Of a stretch of 64,000 nt of DNA, positions 44,401 through 54,341 are shown one piece after another. The stretch lies in assembly GCA_020722725.1 (NCBI GenBank), contig DYKG01000002.1, positions 92,851-156,850 of the forward strand. Direction: 5' to 3'. How positions within the stretch are numbered: the stretch's first letter is position 1; each line of letters opens with the position of its first letter. This stretch comes from Candidatus Methylomirabilis sp. (GTDB lineage: Bacteria > Muiribacteriota > Ozemobacteria > Ozemobacterales > Ozemobacteraceae). A program made the translations under genes and the position numbers. The notes under the pieces were generated by a model. That model had not been told where the DNA came from and searched no databases. It was given only the letters and a program-made list of their open reading frames with translations.

Positions 44401-45948
44401 ATGAACAAAAAAGACATAGGCAATTTTTTCGTGATTGGTTATCAGGGTGTTAACCCTACGGATGAATTTCTAAAATTCGTTGAAGAATGGCAGATTGGCG
44501 GAGTCATCGTTTTTGCCAGAAACATAGATCGTCCTGAAAACATGACAAAAGCACTCAAGCGCATCGAAGAAGCTGCGGGCCGGAAAATTTTCACCGCCAT
44601 TGATCAGGAAGGCGGGCTGGTTATGAGATTGTTGCAGGATTGCAGCCTTTTTCAGTCAGCGATGGGCCTTGCCGCAACCGGCGATGTTGAAATGGTTGAA
44701 GCTTCGCATCATGCAATGGCAAAAGAAATGCTTGCAATGGGATTGAACTGGAATCTCGCTCCGGTTCTCGACATTAACCATCCGGATAACCCGGGAATTG
44801 GAGCCCGATCTTTTGGAGATTGCGCTGAAGCAGTCAGCAAATACGGAATAGCGGCGATCAAAGGGCTGCAGAAAGCCGGTGTTCTTGCCTGTGCCAAGCA
44901 TTTTCCCGGCAAAGGCAATGCCAGAGTGGATTCTCACCTGACCCTTCCAATCATCGAAAAAACGGCTGAGCATCTGAACCAGCACGAATTACTGCCGTTC
45001 AAGCGGGCAATTGCTGAAAAAGTTGCAGCCATCATGACCGCCCATGTTTTTTTCCCAGCGTTTGAAAGTGCACCCGACCTGCCGGCCACTTTATCTAAAA
45101 GCGTTTTAACCGGTCTGTTGCGTAACCAGCTTAAATTCGATGGTCTATTGATAACCGATGACCTTGAAATGGGAGCGATTACAGAAAAATATGGAATTGC
45201 AGAAGCCGCCCATCTTTCTTTCGCAGCAGGTGCCGACCTGCTGTTGATTTGCCATCAGCTTGAGCAGGAAAGAGCCGCAGCAGAAAAGCTTTTGAGCAAA
45301 ATCAACAGCAGCACTGAAATGCAGAAACGGTTTTCTGAGAGTCTGGCAAGAATTGATAGAGCAAGGAAACGGCTGGATTCACCTTATAGAATGCCTGATT
45401 GCCAAAGCCTGATGCTCGACCATGAAAAACTTGTCAGAGAAACACATGAAAAATCATTGAGATTTCTCGCCTGGGAAAATGAAATGACCGGCCTTTCATC
45501 AGAAAGTGAGATCACTATTGTTTATCCTCAGATTTCTGCCCTGGTTCAGGTTGAAGAGACACACGCCGGACAGGGTCTGCATGGGCTTTTTAAAAATTCT
45601 TTCAAAAACGCCATGGCAGTTGAATACTGCCCCAAAGAGACTCAGGAAGAGATTATTCAGAAGGTTGAGAGACTTTCAAAAAAAACCGACAAACTGTTAT
45701 TCTTTACTTACAATGGCCATTTGTTTAATCACCAGATAGAAGCAGCCAGAAAGCTTTCAGCAGGATATAAAAATGCAGCTGCAGTTGCCCTGAGAAATCC
45801 CTATGACCTGAAATTTCTGCCTGAATTCAAAACCAGAATTGCAACGTTCAGCTTTAGAACTCCGGCGATTCAGGCAGTCCTGAAATCACTTCAGGGCCAA
45901 TTGAAGCCAGTCAGTAAGCCATGGCCGGTTGATATAGATGGCTGGTAA
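44401..45948 (+). CDS. nagZ: Glycoside hydrolase family 3 beta-N-acetylhexosaminidase
   Basis: NagZ removes GlcNAc from peptidoglycan fragments. The 515-residue protein has GGVIVFARNI, AIDQEGGLVMRL, the KHFPGKGNARVDSH loop that holds the catalytic His, and ITDDLEMGAI with the Asp nucleophile. It has no signal peptide, so it is cytoplasmic, as in recycling-type NagZ. About 170 C-terminal residues beyond the catalytic barrel form an additional domain, making it longer than single-domain proteobacterial NagZ. It is monocistronic. Partner NamZ-like: 26970-28211. Confidence 0.94.
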   Translation: MNKKDIGNFFVIGYQGVNPTDEFLKFVEEWQIGGVIVFARNIDRPENMTKALKRIEEAAGRKIFTAIDQEGGLVMRLLQDCSLFQSAMGLAATGDVEMVEASHHAMAKEMLAMGLNWNLAPVLDINHPDNPGIGARSFGDCAEAVSKYGIAAIKGLQKAGVLACAKHFPGKGNARVDSHLTLPIIEKTAEHLNQHELLPFKRAIAEKVAAIMTAHVFFPAFESAPDLPATLSKSVLTGLLRNQLKFDGLLITDDLEMGAITEKYGIAEAAHLSFAAGADLLLICHQLEQERAAAEKLLSKINSSTEMQKRFSESLARIDRARKRLDSPYRMPDCQSLMLDHEKLVRETHEKSLRFLAWENEMTGLSSESEITIVYPQISALVQVEETHAGQGLHGLFKNSFKNAMAVEYCPKETQEEIIQKVERLSKKTDKLLFFTYNGHLFNHQIEAARKLSAGYKNAAAVALRNPYDLKFLPEFKTRIATFSFRTPAIQAVLKSLQGQLKPVSKPWPVDIDGW

Positions 45949-46020
45949 TTTTTTTCTAATTCTTTACCATGTAAATGTCGATGGATTTCGAAGAAAAGTA
46001 GAAATCTGGAGGCATTAAAC

Positions 46021-46461
46021 ATGTGGGAACTGGAAATTAAAATTCTTGCACTAACCGCTGTTTACTTTATCGGTTGGTTTCTTTTTGAAAAGGTATTTTC
46101 ACGGATCTGGAACCTTTTGACCGGTGAAAAATCTGAGCAGCCAAACGAAAGAAGACAGAAAATCGTGCCCCTGGCGACGGTTACGCCCATGGATCAAACC
46201 TGGCGTTACATTCGCGGCCTGAAAAGCCAGGACTGGAGAATCAGAAGAATCTCCTGCATTCAGCTCGGTGAACGTCGAGGAACTGCGGTTGTTGAGGCTC
46301 TTATAGAAGCTCTCGATGACAACCGTGAAGAAGTCAGTCTGGCAGCCGGAGAAGCACTGGCCAAAATAGGAGACCCGGCAGCAATAGAAGCGCTTTCAGC
46401 CCATTGTTCCAAACTGGAAAAGCATTCTGGCATGACCTACGAAAGCTATCGTGCCGCCTGA
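46021..46461 (+). CDS. Membrane-anchored HEAT-repeat protein
   Basis: The 146-residue protein has one N-terminal membrane span (LALTAVYFIGWFLFEKVF) and two HEAT-type repeats (RIRRISCIQLGERRG; AAGEALAKIGDPAAIEAL). Such repeats mediate protein binding. The ATG follows CTGGAGGCATTAAAC, a strong ribosome binding site. No partner is evident. Confidence 0.82.
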   Translation: MWELEIKILALTAVYFIGWFLFEKVFSRIWNLLTGEKSEQPNERRQKIVPLATVTPMDQTWRYIRGLKSQDWRIRRISCIQLGERRGTAVVEALIEALDDNREEVSLAAGEALAKIGDPAAIEALSAHCSKLEKHSGMTYESYRAA

Positions 46462-46762
46462 AATGATTGGGAAATGTTGAGACTGATCCAGAAGTCTTAA
46501 ATTATTCAATGCCATCGCCCGACTTGATCGGGCGATCTTGATTTAAAGTTGTTTTCAGATTCGCCAATCAGGGTGGGTGAGCCCCCCAAAACAGAATAAA
46601 AGGCCAGCAATACTGATCGCAGAAAATATATTCGCAGGGGCCGAACTCCGCGTGAAGCGCAGGATGCGCCAATGCCATGGCCCGATTTAAACCCTGGCAA
46701 TACAAACGAATTAAATGTGATTGGCATAAGATAGCAACATATTTTTTAAACGGACGATTGAA
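46462..46762. other. Intergenic region with palindromes, no gene seen
   Basis: These 301 bases hold no convincing gene. A perfect hairpin ATCGCCCGA / TCGGGCGAT lies at 46514-46536, followed by CTTGATTT, and may be a weak terminator for the HEAT gene. Further on there are a GGG-run with a facing C-run near 46570-46590 and a GCGCAGGATGCGC inverted repeat near 46660-46675. A structured RNA or degenerate repeat is possible but unproven. Confidence 0.5.
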
Positions 46763-48241
46763 ATGTTCAAGCTGCAAATTACAACACTGATAATATCTTC
46801 ATCGATTATAATGGTTGAATTGCTGCAGCATTCAAATTACCCGATTTTAACAACCACAGCCTTCACAATGGCCCTGCTTAGTTCTTTAGCTGTGGTCAAA
46901 TCGCTAAAACTATTTCATGAAGTCGAAGAAGATCCGGATAAGCGCGAGAATTTGTCAAATGATCTTTTGATCCTTGACAATTCACAATTAACCGTTGAAG
47001 AAAAAATGATCAAACTGGGCTATATGATGACCCTTACCAACCAGGAGAGCAATTTTTCAGCAAAAATAAATTATTGCTTAAATCGTCTGTATGAATTTTT
47101 TCAGGGCTACACCCTGATTTATTACCGAAGAGAATCGGGAAGTTTCATTTTCACTGGTGGTATTAGAAGCGGGCGCATCAGGCCCATTGATGTAATTAAA
47201 GAATCAGATCCGCTGGTTGAAGAAATGCTTGATAGAATTGTCAATCTGGCTGATTTTCGCGTTTTTTTGCAGGCAGGCCACATTGATCGCGCATTTCAGC
47301 CAGGACAAAGCGAAAAAGACCCGCTTACCATGCTGGTTCCAGTTTCATTCTTCGGACGCCTTGAGGGAATTCTGACCGTCCTTTGTCATGATGGCAAAAG
47401 CTTTACAGAGGCGTCAAAGAAAATTCTGCAATTCTTTGCAGATCATCTGGCACTGGTTATTGACAACCACACAATCTTGAACACCAGACAAAAGACGATA
47501 AATCATGAGAACGAGAATCAACTTTGCCGAAGGCTTCTGACAATGCTTTTCTCCCCTGCCCTGCCGGGTCTTAAGGGGTGGGATTTTGGCCTGAATTATT
47601 CTCATTCCGCCTCATACTCAGGTGATTTTCATGAATTTCTGCCGATTCAGGGAAACCGACTGTTGATTCTGACTGGTCACGCCTCGGGAAAAGGCCTGGA
47701 TGGAGCAATTTATTTCACCAGACTGAAAGCCATGATAAGTGGACTGGCTAATCAGATAGCCTCTCCGGCAGATTTGTTGAATCTGCTTTCGCAAAACATG
47801 GCGGGAGATCAGGGTGAAGAGCTCTTTACCACGCTGCTGGCAGTGATCATCAAGGCGGGCAGCAGAGAGGTCGTTCTTGCCAATGCGGGGCATTCAGGTC
47901 TGATTATCAACCGAACCCGGAATGGATTCGCTGAGGTTCCACAAATCGAAACTGGCGTGCCGATGGGATTATTCAATCAGAGCGCTGATGCATATAAGAA
48001 TCATTCAATTCAATTGTTGCCGGGAGACGGTCTGTTCATTTATACTGATGGCATTCTTGAACAGGCTTTCAGTAATGGAAAAAAATTCAGCAGCGAAAAC
48101 ATCAGGCTCATTTTTGAAAAAATTCCGGAGCTGCCAGCAACGCAAACTCTTGAAACTTTTTTCAATGAGCTTTATCTTGAAAGGCAGTCTGGTTTCGGCA
48201 TATCCGACGACCAGACCGGCATTTACCTGAAAGTAGAGTAA
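46763..48241 (+). CDS. SpoIIE/RsbU-type PP2C phosphatase with GAF-like domain
   Basis: Two membrane segments at the N-terminus (about 5-48) are followed by a GAF-like domain (about 95-235) and a SpoIIE phosphatase domain (about 255-492). Phosphatase motifs are SGDFHEF, the TGHASGKGLDGA segment, LANAGHSGL, YTDGILEQ and SDDQTG. The family consensus at the second site is GDVSGKG; here the metal-binding Asp is His. Such enzymes dephosphorylate anti-sigma antagonists in stress or partner-switching pathways. The downstream genes give no hint of the target. The HTH-type kinase partner is not in the window. Confidence 0.88.
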   Translation: MFKLQITTLIISSSIIMVELLQHSNYPILTTTAFTMALLSSLAVVKSLKLFHEVEEDPDKRENLSNDLLILDNSQLTVEEKMIKLGYMMTLTNQESNFSAKINYCLNRLYEFFQGYTLIYYRRESGSFIFTGGIRSGRIRPIDVIKESDPLVEEMLDRIVNLADFRVFLQAGHIDRAFQPGQSEKDPLTMLVPVSFFGRLEGILTVLCHDGKSFTEASKKILQFFADHLALVIDNHTILNTRQKTINHENENQLCRRLLTMLFSPALPGLKGWDFGLNYSHSASYSGDFHEFLPIQGNRLLILTGHASGKGLDGAIYFTRLKAMISGLANQIASPADLLNLLSQNMAGDQGEELFTTLLAVIIKAGSREVVLANAGHSGLIINRTRNGFAEVPQIETGVPMGLFNQSADAYKNHSIQLLPGDGLFIYTDGILEQAFSNGKKFSSENIRLIFEKIPELPATQTLETFFNELYLERQSGFGISDDQTGIYLKVE

Positions 48242-48247
48242 ATCTCC

Positions 48248-48970
48248 ATGAGTCAAACCAGCGAAGTCCTAGAAAGACACGTATTCATCAGCAGCAGAAA
48301 AGAACGTGAGATTTATTTGAGCGTTTTCGAAAAGATTTTTGCTTTTCCAGTGGCGAACATTGCAGTGCAATTCGTTGACCAGCCAGACGAGCACTATTCA
48401 ACCATCAATGACCGCACAAAAAAAATTCTGCTTAACATTGCCAAGCCTGAAAAAATCACCTGCATCAGCGGTCAATTCGAAGATGGTGGCAGCTTTACCC
48501 TGCAGAACGGGAATCTGCATGTGTTAGTTCTTGAAGACGAGTATAATTATGAATTGCTCGAATCTCTAAAAAACTTCCTCAATCCAATTTTCCCCCTATG
48601 GATATTCAGAAATCCTTATATCTGGGGGGTTACCATATTCGAGCCCTATGAAAGACAGCATTTTTTCGATGTAAGGAATTTTTCAGCCAGGTCGCGCCTG
48701 CTTGAAGAGCCGGAAGTGGATATTTTTCGCCGGGATGACGGAATCATTCACAAGTATAGATTTTTCACCCGAGCCGATATTGAAGCAGAAGAAGGAATGA
48801 AATTTCTTGAACCATTTTTCAAAGAAATGCTTGAAGGACTGAAAAAACGTAATTATGAAGGCCTGGAAGTTCTTCACACCTACTGCACCGACAAGATTGC
48901 ATTCAGAAGATTAGACCCAAGAACCAAGCTTGGGAAAGATATAAAATCAGTTTTAAGCCCTGACAAATAA
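48248..48970 (+). CDS. Conserved-looking protein of unknown function
   Basis: The 240-residue protein has no signal or membrane span and no recognised motif. It is a soluble alpha/beta protein with many aromatic and acidic residues (WIFRNPYIWGVTIFEPYER). It starts 6 bases after the phosphatase stop and ends 9 bases before the TPR gene, so the three genes probably form an operon and may share a signalling role. Confidence 0.7.
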   Translation: MSQTSEVLERHVFISSRKEREIYLSVFEKIFAFPVANIAVQFVDQPDEHYSTINDRTKKILLNIAKPEKITCISGQFEDGGSFTLQNGNLHVLVLEDEYNYELLESLKNFLNPIFPLWIFRNPYIWGVTIFEPYERQHFFDVRNFSARSRLLEEPEVDIFRRDDGIIHKYRFFTRADIEAEEGMKFLEPFFKEMLEGLKKRNYEGLEVLHTYCTDKIAFRRLDPRTKLGKDIKSVLSPDK

Positions 48971-48979
48971 GGAGTTTTA

Positions 48980-49729
48980 ATGGCTGAAGAGACCGCGTAT
49001 CGCGAATCGTTGCTTGATGAAGTTATCGATGCATGTATCAAGCAGCTAAAGACAAGGCCTAACGAACACGCGAAACTGTTTTTCCTCGGTAATGCCTTCT
49101 TTTTAAAAAATCAATTTGACAAGGCTTCTTTCTGTTACGTTAAAGCGGTCAACCTTAACCCCAAAAACCCGGTTTACTACCTTCATCTTGGCCACGCTTA
49201 TCGAGAACTGGGTGACCGTGATCAGGCGGTTGCTTCTTATGAATCGGTATTGACACTCAACCCACGATTTGCCGACGCACATTTCAACGTTGGCCTGATT
49301 TTTTTTGAAAACAAAGCTCTTGAAAAAGCCATCGCAAGCTTTTCCAATGCTCTGGCGATCAATCCGCGTTATGCCGCGGCCAGGTATTATGTTGGTCGCA
49401 TCTATGAAGAACAGGGTGTATTCAGCAAGGCGATGCAGGAATACAGGCATGTGGTAGAAGATACCATGGGACAAAAGCTGGAGAAAGGCAGTGTAACCAT
49501 TGATTTTGGGGCGGTTTTTTCTGATCTGGGACTTCTTGACCAGGCAGAGCGCGAATATCGAAAACTGATCAGAGAACACCCTGAATATGCTGACCTGCAC
49601 TTCCATCTGGGCATAATTCTAAAGAAAAAAGGCAGGCCCGATGAGGCCATGGAAGAATTCAGAGTCGCAATTCAGCTTAACCCTCATTACATGGATGCCC
49701 GGCGCAACTATTGGGAATCGGCGCAATAA
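48980..49729 (+). CDS. TPR protein
   Basis: The 249-residue protein has about six TPR repeats (AKLFFLGNAFFLKNQFDKA, PVYYLHLGHAYRELGDRDQA, PRYAAARYYVGRIYEEQG and others). There is no signal peptide. AAGGAG lies 7 bases before the ATG. It is the last gene of the phosphatase operon, just upstream of pilB, with 70 bases between them. It may act as an adaptor. Confidence 0.9.
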   Translation: MAEETAYRESLLDEVIDACIKQLKTRPNEHAKLFFLGNAFFLKNQFDKASFCYVKAVNLNPKNPVYYLHLGHAYRELGDRDQAVASYESVLTLNPRFADAHFNVGLIFFENKALEKAIASFSNALAINPRYAAARYYVGRIYEEQGVFSKAMQEYRHVVEDTMGQKLEKGSVTIDFGAVFSDLGLLDQAEREYRKLIREHPEYADLHFHLGIILKKKGRPDEAMEEFRVAIQLNPHYMDARRNYWESAQ

Positions 49730-49799
49730 GCAAGCAAGTTTTTCTTTTTCTATGTTTTCAAAGCAGGCGTAATAAGTTACTATATAGATTCAAACCGCC

Positions 49800-51488
49800 A
49801 TGTTTAAGAGAAAAAAAATCGGACAACTGCTGATCGAAGCAGGCCATATTGGTGAAAAAGAGCTGAACATCGGTCTTGCCGAGCAGAAGAAGCGCGGCAA
49901 ACGTATCGGTCAGGTTCTTATTGAGCTGGGCTATCTTTCTGAAGACAAGCTTTTGCCTATTCTGGGCAAACAGCTGAAGGTGCCATTCGTAGATTTGAGC
50001 AAGGTCGAGATCAAACCTGAAGTTCTCAAGATGGTTCCAGAAAAGATCTGCCGCAAACACAATCTGGTGCCAATCAATTTTGACGGCAAGAGCCTCATGA
50101 TCGGCATGGCCGACCCTCTCGACGTTTTCATCATCGATGAAATACAGTTTCAGAACAACTGTGAAGTTGTAAGGGCTATCTGCTCAGAAAATCAGATCGC
50201 AGACTGCACCGACAAGCTTTATGTTGCCGGTGCCATGGCCGACGCACTCAGCGCACTTACATCAGGCAACGGAGACGGAGCGACAGATGGCGGAGCCCTT
50301 GATGGCCTGAAAAAGGCTTCTGAAGAAACGCCGATAATCAAGCTGGTAAATCTGATTCTGACCTCAGCGGTGCAAAAAGGTGCATCAGATATTCACATCG
50401 AACCGGATGAAGGCGAGCTGAGAGTGAGATTACGCATAGATGGCAACCTGATTATTACCATGAACCTGCAGCCAGAAGCGTTGCCCTCGGTCATGTCGAG
50501 AATCAAGATTCTCAGCGGCATGGATATTTCTGAGCGCCGACTGCCGCAAGATGGCCGTATCCAGATGATCATCATGGACAAGCCCATCGATTTCCGTGTA
50601 AACACCATTCCAACAGCCTGGGGCGAAAAGGCCTGCCTGCGAATTCTTGACAAATCGAATGTTAACGTTCAACTCGAACAGATGGGTTTTTCCCCATTAA
50701 ACTTCAATATGATTCAGAAGGCAATCAATTCGCCAAACGGCATGTGTCTGGTTACCGGGCCGACCGGGTCGGGGAAAACAACCACGCTTTATTCATGCCT
50801 TAATGCGATTAAAGGACCTGACATCAACATCTGTACAGTTGAGAACCCGGTCGAATATAAGCTCAAATACATCAATCAGGTTCAGGTAAGGCCTGAAATC
50901 GAATTGAACTTTTCAACGGTTCTACGTGCCTTTCTACGCCAGGACCCGGATGTCATCATGTTGGGTGAGATCCGCGATGAAGAAACTGCGAGTATTGCGG
51001 TAGAAGCGGCATTGACCGGCCATCTGGTTTTCGCCACCCTGCATACGAACGATGCGCCGAGCACGGCGATTCGTCTGGTAGATATGGGGGTAGAGCCATT
51101 CCTGGTTTCTTCTGCACTTTTATGCATCGTTTCGCAACGTCTGGCCCGGCGTGTCTGCAAGTTCTGCAAAGACGTCGACACCAGCATTACACCGGAAATT
51201 ATTGCAGATCTGGGCCTTCCCCCGGAATGTATAAATGAAACATATTATCGCGGAAAAGGCTGTGACAAATGCGCCAAAACCGGCTACAAAGGTCGCGTTG
51301 GGGTTCATGAGGTAATGTATACCCACGAGAACCTCAGACGCATGATCATTCAGAAAGTTGGGCCAGATGATCTCAAGAACGAAGCTTTGAGACTTGGCAT
51401 GAAAAGCTTGAAGGATGATATTGTTGCAAAATTCCAGCAAGGATTGACAACCCCCGAAGAAGTATTTGCGCTGGCGCGTTCTGATTGA
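49800..51488 (+). CDS. pilB: Type IV pilus / type II secretion assembly ATPase
   Basis: PilB/GspE hexamers power pilus extension. The 562-residue protein has an N-terminal MshEN/GspE-N domain (about 1-145, with LLIEAGHIGEKEL and PFVDLSKVEI) and a catalytic domain with Walker A GPTGSGKT (320-327), Walker B PDVIMLGEIRDEET, the His box TGHLVFATLHTNDA, and two CxxC pairs (CKFC, CDKC) of the zinc site typical of PilB. It is complete and followed by pilC at 24 bases. No PilT is in the window. Confidence 0.96.
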   Translation: MFKRKKIGQLLIEAGHIGEKELNIGLAEQKKRGKRIGQVLIELGYLSEDKLLPILGKQLKVPFVDLSKVEIKPEVLKMVPEKICRKHNLVPINFDGKSLMIGMADPLDVFIIDEIQFQNNCEVVRAICSENQIADCTDKLYVAGAMADALSALTSGNGDGATDGGALDGLKKASEETPIIKLVNLILTSAVQKGASDIHIEPDEGELRVRLRIDGNLIITMNLQPEALPSVMSRIKILSGMDISERRLPQDGRIQMIIMDKPIDFRVNTIPTAWGEKACLRILDKSNVNVQLEQMGFSPLNFNMIQKAINSPNGMCLVTGPTGSGKTTTLYSCLNAIKGPDINICTVENPVEYKLKYINQVQVRPEIELNFSTVLRAFLRQDPDVIMLGEIRDEETASIAVEAALTGHLVFATLHTNDAPSTAIRLVDMGVEPFLVSSALLCIVSQRLARRVCKFCKDVDTSITPEIIADLGLPPECINETYYRGKGCDKCAKTGYKGRVGVHEVMYTHENLRRMIIQKVGPDDLKNEALRLGMKSLKDDIVAKFQQGLTTPEEVFALARSD

Positions 51489-51511
51489 TGTAATAAACAG
51501 GAGATTTTGCG

Positions 51512-52711
51512 ATGCCAAAATACGATTGTGAAGTTAAAGATTCTAAAGGTGATATAATCAAAACCGCTCTTGAGGCCCCTAACCTTCAGGAACTGGCAAA
51601 TCGTCTTTCAGACAAGGGCTACTACCTGGTAAAAGCCAAAGAGGTAAAAGAAGGCGGTGGCTTCAGTTTTGGCGGTAGCGTTTCGAAAAAAGAAATGATG
51701 GTATTTACGGTTCAGCTTGCCACTCTGGTAGGCGCTGCGATTCCATTGGTGGAAGCAATAGGAATTCTGGCAGATCAGACGCAGAATCAGTATTTCAAAA
51801 ACATCTTGAATTCTATTGGAAAAGATCTCAATTCGGGGCAATCTTTTTCAGTTTCGATCAGAAAATTTCCCAGGATTTTCGACAAAATTTATTGCAATAT
51901 GTGTGAAGCCGGCGAAGCCGGCGGTATGCTCGACCAGGTTCTCAACCGCCTGGCAGCCTTTGCTGAAGCCGACGCAGAGATTCGCGGCAAGATCAAAGGC
52001 GCACTCACCATGCCGGTAATTCAGCTGGCTCTGGCGGTTCTGGGGGTTGTGTTTCTTCTGGTAAAAATCTTCCCGAACTTTTCTACAATGTTTAAGAAAA
52101 TGAAAGTTGAGCTGCCCCAAATTACACAGGTAATGATGTTCGCTTCTGACACTCTATTGAATAATTACGTTATGGTCGGCCTTGGAACTCTTGGTTCGAT
52201 TATCGGCTTTTATTTCTTTATTAAAACACCAATTGGCAGTCGAATAATCGCAATTATTTCGCTTAAGGGACCAATTATCGGCCCATTAACCCAAAAAATT
52301 GCGGTCAGCCGCTTTTCCAGAACATTCTGTTCGTTGCTTGGCGCAGGTGTTCCGATCATGCAGGCGCTACAGATTACTTCTTCGGTTATGGGTAACCCTT
52401 TGATGGAAGAAATGATTTCTCAAATGTCCATTGGGGTTCAACAGGGCAACACTCTTGCGAGCACACTGGTAAAGGTTGACATTTTCCCACCAATGGTTAA
52501 AAAGATGATTGAAGTCGGAGAAAACACCGGTAATCTGGATGTTATGTTGACAAAAGCCGCCGACTTTTACGACCGCGAAGTGAAAGAAGCCCTCGATGGC
52601 CTTACTTCGGCAATCACCCCGCTACTGACAGTGGCCATGGGTATGGTAATCGGCACCATCGCCTTATCTGTTTTTATGCCTCTGTTTAAAATGACTGAGA
52701 GCATGAAGTAA
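51512..52711 (+). CDS. pilC: Type IV pilus inner-membrane platform protein
   Basis: The 399-residue protein has two GspF domains, each with a membrane span. The first holds MVFTVQLATLVGAAIPLVEA and FSVSIRKFPRIF; the second holds SRFSRTFCSLLGAGVPIMQAL and KMIEVGENTGNLDVML. These are the standard PilC/GspF signatures. GGAGA precedes the ATG. It is co-transcribed with pilB, and the methyltransferase gene starts at its stop. Confidence 0.96.
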   Translation: MPKYDCEVKDSKGDIIKTALEAPNLQELANRLSDKGYYLVKAKEVKEGGGFSFGGSVSKKEMMVFTVQLATLVGAAIPLVEAIGILADQTQNQYFKNILNSIGKDLNSGQSFSVSIRKFPRIFDKIYCNMCEAGEAGGMLDQVLNRLAAFAEADAEIRGKIKGALTMPVIQLALAVLGVVFLLVKIFPNFSTMFKKMKVELPQITQVMMFASDTLLNNYVMVGLGTLGSIIGFYFFIKTPIGSRIIAIISLKGPIIGPLTQKIAVSRFSRTFCSLLGAGVPIMQALQITSSVMGNPLMEEMISQMSIGVQQGNTLASTLVKVDIFPPMVKKMIEVGENTGNLDVMLTKAADFYDREVKEALDGLTSAITPLLTVAMGMVIGTIALSVFMPLFKMTESMK

Positions 52712-52712
52712 T

Positions 52713-53309
52713 TTGTCAAGCTCAGATTTGGAGTATTTTGAGTATCAGCGAAACCGAGGTTTTTTTCGAACCTTAGTAAGAAGTTTTTATTTAAGAAGAA
52801 TTGCAAGTTACTCAGTGGGTATGTCGATTGATTATGGCTGCGGTACGGGCGAGCTTTTGCGCTACTTACCAAAAAACTCAATAGGTCTTGAGGTAAATAT
52901 CAAGACGGTTGAATATTGCGAAAAAGAAGGTTTTAAAGTTTTTAAAATAGCTAAAACACTACCTTCAGAGACCCTCAAACCATTCATCGGCAAACCGTTT
53001 AAAACAATCATTTTCAATCATATTCTGGAGCATATTCCAAAACCGGAATTGTTTCTGAACAATTTATTTGGCTTTCTTTCAGGCACTGATTTTTCCAGAT
53101 TGATTGTGGTTTCACCGGGAAAAAGAGGATTTTTCTCGGACAAAACGCATGAAGTTTTCATTGATAAAAACTGGTTTAAAATAAACAACTTTTATTCATA
53201 TCCAAATGTGAAGACAGTTAAAAGCTATCATTTTCCAATAAACTTTTTAAGCGCAGGTAATTTTTTCACTCACAATGAGTGGCATCTAATTCTTGATTTG
53301 AAGAAGTAA
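52713..53309 (+). CDS. SAM-dependent methyltransferase
   Basis: The 198-residue protein has the SAM-binding motif SIDYGCGTGELL near residue 38 and TIIFNHILEHIPKPELF further on, as in class I methyltransferases of polysaccharide clusters. The start is a TTG immediately after the pilC stop; no strong ribosome binding site is visible. It lies next to two glycosyltransferases, so the substrate is likely a sugar or glycolipid, which is inferred. Confidence 0.83.
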   Translation: MSSSDLEYFEYQRNRGFFRTLVRSFYLRRIASYSVGMSIDYGCGTGELLRYLPKNSIGLEVNIKTVEYCEKEGFKVFKIAKTLPSETLKPFIGKPFKTIIFNHILEHIPKPELFLNNLFGFLSGTDFSRLIVVSPGKRGFFSDKTHEVFIDKNWFKINNFYSYPNVKTVKSYHFPINFLSAGNFFTHNEWHLILDLKK

Positions 53310-53315
53310 AATGGT

Positions 53316-54341
53316 ATGGAACCAATCGTTTCAATTATAATTTTGAACTGGAATGGCTTTCAACACCTTAACGAATGTTTAACCAGCCTGAAAAAACAAA
53401 CATTTAAAAATTTTGAATGTATCATGGTTGATAATGGTTCAACTGATGGGTCTTTAGATTATCTTGAAAAGAACCACCAATGGCTAAAATTAATCAAGCT
53501 GGAAAAAAACATAGGATTTTCTGCTGGAAATAATGTTGGCCTGAAAAATTCCTTGGGAAAGTATATCGTCACCCTTAACAACGACACGGCAGTTGATTCT
53601 AACTGGCTGCGAGAATTGGTCAAGATAGCCGAAAAAAATCCAAAAGCAGGAATGTTTGCATCCAGAATATGTTCATACCATGATAAAGACACTATCGACT
53701 CGCTTGGGATGCAGATTTGCCTTGACGGCATGTCCAGAGGAGCATTTCGGGGCAAAAAATATTCTATGCTGAAGCACGTCCCGTTTAAAATTTTATTGCC
53801 ATCCGCCTGCGCAGCTCTTTATAAGAGAGAAATGCTTGATCAGACTGGCTTCTTTGATGAGAGTTTTTTTGCCTATTGCGAAGACACGGATCTGGGTCTA
53901 AGAGGTATAAGATTTGGCTGGGAGTCAGTTTTAGCCAAGGATGCAATAGTATTCCACAAATATTCATCAACGGCCGGGTCCTTCTCCCCATTTAAAATTT
54001 ATCTGGTCGAAAGGAATCACTTCTGGTGTTCTGCCAAGAATTTGCCATTAATTCTCCTGATTTTATTACCTTTAACGACACTTTTCCGATATATTTTTCA
54101 AGCAATAATTTTATTGGGTGGTCATGGATCAGGAAATGAATTTAAGCAAAGCGATGCCCGTATAAAATGTTTTTTAGCCTTCTCTAAAGGGGTTTTTCAT
54201 GGTATTTTTTATTCTTGGAAGAAAATTCTTAAAAGATTCGGCTATCTAAACGCTTGGAAAATCAAAGATGCTGAAATGACAAAAAAAATAATACGGCATA
54301 GGTTATCTTTTCCTAAACTTCTAGATTGCCAAGAGAAATGA
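53316..54341 (+). CDS. GT2-family glycosyltransferase
   Basis: The 341-residue protein begins VSIIILNWNGFQHLNECLTSL, has the DNGSTDGSLDYL and NNDTAVDSNWL (DxD-type) motifs, and AYCEDTDLGLRGI, all typical of inverting GT2 rhamnosyl- or glucosyltransferases. A membrane span near 235-260 anchors it at the C-terminal side. It overlaps the next GT2 gene by 4 bases. Confidence 0.92.
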   Translation: MEPIVSIIILNWNGFQHLNECLTSLKKQTFKNFECIMVDNGSTDGSLDYLEKNHQWLKLIKLEKNIGFSAGNNVGLKNSLGKYIVTLNNDTAVDSNWLRELVKIAEKNPKAGMFASRICSYHDKDTIDSLGMQICLDGMSRGAFRGKKYSMLKHVPFKILLPSACAALYKREMLDQTGFFDESFFAYCEDTDLGLRGIRFGWESVLAKDAIVFHKYSSTAGSFSPFKIYLVERNHFWCSAKNLPLILLILLPLTTLFRYIFQAIILLGGHGSGNEFKQSDARIKCFLAFSKGVFHGIFYSWKKILKRFGYLNAWKIKDAEMTKKIIRHRLSFPKLLDCQEK

